Part shown: one piece after another, positions 53,536 through 56,461 of the stretch
How positions within the stretch are numbered: position 1 is the first letter of the stretch
Layout of the letters: each line of letters begins with the position of its first letter
Assembly (NCBI GenBank): GCA_964342675.1
Contig: CAYFFR010000004.1
Span: 1 to 56,461 of the forward strand
Direction: 5' to 3'
DNA: 56,461 bases
Source of the DNA: MED-G82 sp964342675
GTDB taxonomy: Bacteria > Pseudomonadota > Gammaproteobacteria > Magnimaribacterales > D2472
Notes under the pieces: model-generated
The model's database searches: none
What the model was told of the DNA's origin: nothing
Seen by the model: only the letters and a program-made list of their open reading frames with translations
Position numbers and translations under genes: made by a program

Positions 53536-55278
53536 ATGAAAATGAAGTTATCAGGTGGAGATTTGCTGATGAGGGCCTTGAGGGAAGAGGGGGTCAAGCA
53601 CCTGTTTGGTTACCCTGGCGGTGCTTCATTGCATATTTATGATTCAGTCTTTAAGCAAAAATCAATTGAACATATATTGGTTAGGCATGAGCAAGGAGCA
53701 ACCCATGCAGCTGATGGTTATGCTAGATCAACTGGTAAGCCAGGAGTAGTTTTAGTAACATCAGGTCCTGGTGCGACTAATGCTATTACTGGTTTAGCTA
53801 CCGCATTTATGGACTCCACTCCTATCATAGTGATTTCCGGTCAGGTCCAAAGCCATTTAATTGGAACTGATTCATTCCAAGAAACAGATATGATAGGAAT
53901 CTCCAGACCTATCGTTAAACACAGTTACATTATAAAAAATACTAAGGATATTCCAAAAGTAGTACAAGAAGCATTTTATATTGCTACCTCGGGCAGACCT
54001 GGGCCTGTTGTAATAGATATTCCAAAGGATAAAACAGATCCTAAAAAGAAATTTGTTTATTCGAAACCAATATCTCCTTCTTTGAGATCCTATAAACCGA
54101 AAACTGTTCCACATCCAGGTCAAATAAAGAAAGCAGCTAAAGCAATTTTATCTTCAGAAAGACCTATAATTTATTCTGGTGGTGGTGTAATCAGTGGTAA
54201 TGCATCAAAAGAACTAATAAAGCTTAATAAGATACTTCAATTACCAGTTACCAATACTTTAATGGGTTTAGGCGCATACCCAGCAAAAGACAAGTTGTTT
54301 TTAGGTATGCTAGGAATGCACGGTACATATCAAGCAAATATGTCTATGCATAATGCAGATTTAATTCTTGCAGTTGGGGCTAGATTTGATGATAGGATCA
54401 CAAACACACCTGGTCTGTTCGCACCTAAAGCAAAGATCATACATATAGATGTTGATCCAGCTTCAATTTCAAAAATTATCAAGGCAGATATACCTATAGT
54501 AGGTCAAGTTAAAGATTCGCTTGATGCTTTAATTAAAGAAATTAACAGATCAAAGATTAAAATTGATTCTGATGCTATAGATGAGTGGGTGGAACAAATT
54601 GGGGCTTGGAAAGCGAAACATGGTCTGGATCATGAACTATATCTCAAGCAATTTAAAACAAAGATGCTTGCACCTCAAGTAGTTGTTCAAGAGTTGTATC
54701 ATGCAACAAAAGGCAATGCTTTTATAACATCCGACGTAGGACAACATCAGATGTTTGTTGCTCAATATTATCATTTTAATAAACCCAGAAGATGGATTAA
54801 TTCCGGTGGCTTAGGGACTATGGGTTTTGGACTTCCAGCTGCTATGGGTACTAAATTAGCCCATCCTAATAAAGAAGTTGTATGCGTTACTGGAGAAGGA
54901 AGTATTCAAATGTGTATCCAAGAACTATCAACATGCTTTCAATATGGCTTACCTATTAAAATTGTTAATATTAATAATCAAGCGCTAGGTATGGTTAAGC
55001 AATGGCAAGACATGAATTACGGTGGTCGACATTCGGCTAGCACGTATGAGAACTCCTTACCTGATTTTGCAAAGTTAGCTGAATCTTATGGACATATGGG
55101 TATAAATGTTAAAAAGGCTAGTGAGCTAAAGAATGCTTTCGATAAAGCGTTTAAGCTGAAGAATAAATTAGTATTTATAGATGTATTAGTGGATCCTGAA
55201 GAACATGTCTACCCAATGCTTGTAGCACCTAATGGTAGTATGAAAGATATGTGGTTAGAAAAAGATATTAAGACATGA
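53536..55278 (+). CDS. ilvI: Acetolactate synthase large subunit
   Basis: The catalytic subunit joins pyruvate with pyruvate or 2-oxobutyrate, the first common step of branched-chain amino-acid synthesis. The 580-residue protein has the catalytic Glu52 in RHEQGATHAADGYAR, the FAD-contact region in the middle and the ThDP/Mg motif GEGSIQM...NINN from residue 453. ATG53536 fits the family N-terminus. It overlaps ilvH by 4 bp. Confidence 0.96.
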   Translation: MKMKLSGGDLLMRALREEGVKHLFGYPGGASLHIYDSVFKQKSIEHILVRHEQGATHAADGYARSTGKPGVVLVTSGPGATNAITGLATAFMDSTPIIVISGQVQSHLIGTDSFQETDMIGISRPIVKHSYIIKNTKDIPKVVQEAFYIATSGRPGPVVIDIPKDKTDPKKKFVYSKPISPSLRSYKPKTVPHPGQIKKAAKAILSSERPIIYSGGGVISGNASKELIKLNKILQLPVTNTLMGLGAYPAKDKLFLGMLGMHGTYQANMSMHNADLILAVGARFDDRITNTPGLFAPKAKIIHIDVDPASISKIIKADIPIVGQVKDSLDALIKEINRSKIKIDSDAIDEWVEQIGAWKAKHGLDHELYLKQFKTKMLAPQVVVQELYHATKGNAFITSDVGQHQMFVAQYYHFNKPRRWINSGGLGTMGFGLPAAMGTKLAHPNKEVVCVTGEGSIQMCIQELSTCFQYGLPIKIVNINNQALGMVKQWQDMNYGGRHSASTYENSLPDFAKLAESYGHMGINVKKASELKNAFDKAFKLKNKLVFIDVLVDPEEHVYPMLVAPNGSMKDMWLEKDIKT

Positions 55279-55763
55279 AAAGAATACTCTCTATGCTCGT
55301 TGAAAATAAACCTGGCGCCTTAGCAAGGGTAGTTGGATTGTTTCACCAACGTGGTTATAACATCGAATCGTTGAACGTTGCACCTGTGTTTGATGGAACA
55401 TACTCGAGACTTACTGTAACAACTAAGGGCACAGAAAACGTGGTAGAGCAAATAACAAAACAAATTAATAAACTTATAGACGTTATTAAAGTTGCTGATC
55501 TGACTGAGGGAGCACATCATGCGACAGAACTATTGTTACTTAAGTTTAAAAAATCTGATCTCAGCTCAAAGATTTCTACTATATTAAAGAACAATAAAAG
55601 ACAAATAATTGAAGATTCAAAAGAAACCTTTATTATTTCTATCATTAATAACTCATCCGATATTGACAATTTACTTGAGAGTATTGGAGAGAAAAATATA
55701 CTTGAGATTGTCAGATCGGGTAGTCTCGGAATACATGAATCGTCAAAAACATTAACGATTTAG
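55275..55763 (+). CDS. ilvH: Acetolactate synthase small (regulatory) subunit
   Basis: This 162-residue protein holds an N-terminal ACT domain (LSMLVENKPGALARVVGLF, RGYNIESLNV) that senses valine, and a C-terminal domain with RELLLLKF-like sequence. It activates the large subunit and gives feedback control. It overlaps ilvI by 4 bp and is followed 9 bp later by ilvC. Confidence 0.96.
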   Translation: MKRILSMLVENKPGALARVVGLFHQRGYNIESLNVAPVFDGTYSRLTVTTKGTENVVEQITKQINKLIDVIKVADLTEGAHHATELLLLKFKKSDLSSKISTILKNNKRQIIEDSKETFIISIINNSSDIDNLLESIGEKNILEIVRSGSLGIHESSKTLTI

Positions 55764-55766
55764 GAG
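55762..55766 (+). promoter_or_regulatory. Ribosome binding site of ilvC
   Basis: AGGAG begins in the ilvH stop codon and lies 6 nt before ATG55773, fixing the start. It is one of few clear Shine-Dalgarno sequences here. Confidence 0.65.
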
Positions 55767-55772
55767 TAAATA

Positions 55773-56461
55773 ATGAAGATCTATTATGATGATGATGCAA
55801 ATATCGAAATTATAAAAAACTTTAAAGTAAGCATCATTGGTTATGGCTCCCAAGGACATGCTCATGCAAATAATCTAAATGACTCAGGTGTAGATATTAC
55901 CGTTGGTTTGAGAGAGCAATCTAAATCATGGCGCAAAGCTGAAGATGCAGGCTTAAAAGTTAATAACGTAACAGATGCATCAAAAGATGCTGATTTAATT
56001 ATGATCTTAGCTCCTGATGAATTCCAACAACATCTATTTGAGAATGAAATTAAACCTAACATCAAAAAAGGATGTGTATTAGCTTTCGCGCACGGTTTTA
56101 ATATTCATTTTAAGAAAATCGTGCCTGAAAATGACCAATCAGTTATTATGATTGCACCAAAGGGGCCTGGACATACCGTCAGAAGTACTTATTTACAAGG
56201 TGGGGGAGTCCCTTCATTGATCGCCGTTTATCAGGATTCATTAACTAGCCAAGACTTTACTGCAAGAGAAGTTGCTCTTTCATATGCAAAAGCAAATGGA
56301 GGTACAAGAGCTGGTGTTTTAGAAACAGATTTCAAAGAAGAAACAGAAACTGATCTATTTGGCGAACAAGCAGTGCTTTGCGGAGGTTTAACGGCCCTTA
56401 TTAAAGCCGGATATGAAACATTGGTTGAGGCTGGTTATAGTCCTGAGATGGCATATTTTGA
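55773..56461 (+). CDS. ilvC: Ketol-acid reductoisomerase, 5' part
   Basis: IlvC isomerises and reduces acetolactate with NADPH. About 229 codons are in the window and the frame stays open at the edge. Visible are the Rossmann motif IIGYGSQGHAHANNL, the cofactor loop VGLREQSKSW, MILAPDEFQQ, FAHGFNIHF and IAPKGPGHTVR. The start MKIYYDDDANIEII is that of the short class I enzymes. It completes the ilvI-ilvH-ilvC operon. Confidence 0.96.
   Translation, partial: MKIYYDDDANIEIIKNFKVSIIGYGSQGHAHANNLNDSGVDITVGLREQSKSWRKAEDAGLKVNNVTDASKDADLIMILAPDEFQQHLFENEIKPNIKKGCVLAFAHGFNIHFKKIVPENDQSVIMIAPKGPGHTVRSTYLQGGGVPSLIAVYQDSLTSQDFTAREVALSYAKANGGTRAGVLETDFKEETETDLFGEQAVLCGGLTALIKAGYETLVEAGYSPEMAYF

Noticed and set aside
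1..56461. CRISPR array, insertion sequence, prophage or genomic island
   Set aside because: No spaced direct repeats, transposase, integrase or phage genes were seen, and base composition looks even throughout.

Overview
The window is 56.5 kb of AT-rich (roughly one-third GC by eye), very gene-dense bacterial chromosome. Gene content and order are gammaproteobacterial: tolC/thiC/parE/parC, rsfS-rlmH-mrdA-mrdB-mltB-dacA, leuS-lptE-holA, a DsbD remnant before aroQ-accB-accC, hemB-trxA-rho, rsmD-hemC-hemD, bamD/rluD and ilvI-ilvH-ilvC. The low GC, very short spacers, overlapping genes and PPi-type phosphofructokinase fit a streamlined marine gammaproteobacterium, for example a SAR86-like lineage. 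The lineage is an inference; the gene calls rest on motifs read directly. No insertion sequence, prophage, CRISPR array or rRNA was seen. The longest gap without a gene is 1808-2034 (227 bp), so no stretch above 300 bp is empty.

Layout. 1-1.8 kb: the 3' end of a CAT-anticodon tRNA, a small lipoprotein paired with a secreted trypsin-like protease, and a second lipoprotein on the other strand. 2.0-5.8 kb: katG and a Baeyer-Villiger-type flavin monooxygenase. 5.8-8.5 kb: coaD against mutM and a TolC-family outer-membrane protein. 8.6-14.5 kb: thiC-parE-parC as one tight unit. 14.5-20.9 kb: argD, a DUF2244 protein, PPi-PFK, mpl, a Lon-substrate-binding-domain protein, a zinc-free MDR oxidoreductase and a DedA protein. 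21.0-27.7 kb: the cell-elongation and peptidoglycan operon rsfS-rlmH-mrdA-rodA-mltB-dacA-dat. 35.5-27.7 kb, reverse strand: DsbD alpha domain, aroQ, accB, accC, leuS, an AttH-like gene, lptE, holA. 35.5-39.5 kb: flavin monooxygenase, HSL-type esterase and a two-ATPase ABC protein, translationally coupled. 39.5-43.8 kb: ilvD-hemB-trxA and rho. 46.0-43.8 kb, reverse: rsmD-hemC-hemD. 46.0-51.6 kb: a flavin reductase-domain protein, a DUF4399 protein, then a TetR-controlled RND efflux operon. 51.6-56.5 kb: bamD and rluD divergent, then ilvI-ilvH-ilvC, the last cut by the window edge.

How the genes work together. Most are housekeeping: envelope assembly (BamD, LptE, TolC, PBP2, RodA, MltB, DacA, Mpl), haem synthesis (HemB, HemC, HemD), branched-chain amino acids (IlvI, IlvH, IlvC, IlvD), fatty-acid initiation (AccB, AccC), topoisomerase IV and translation. 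The accessory layer consists of two flavin monooxygenases, an esterase, an orphan ABC ATPase, an AttH-like protein, a protease/lipoprotein pair and a self-regulated RND pump. I found no clearly unprecedented multi-gene system. The least explained items are the monooxygenase-esterase-ABC operon, the AttH-like gene inside the leuS-lptE-holA operon, the stand-alone DsbD alpha domain, the twin tetR operators, and a recurring promoter layout in which a -10 hexamer sits 6-10 nt before the start codon, suggesting leaderless transcripts.
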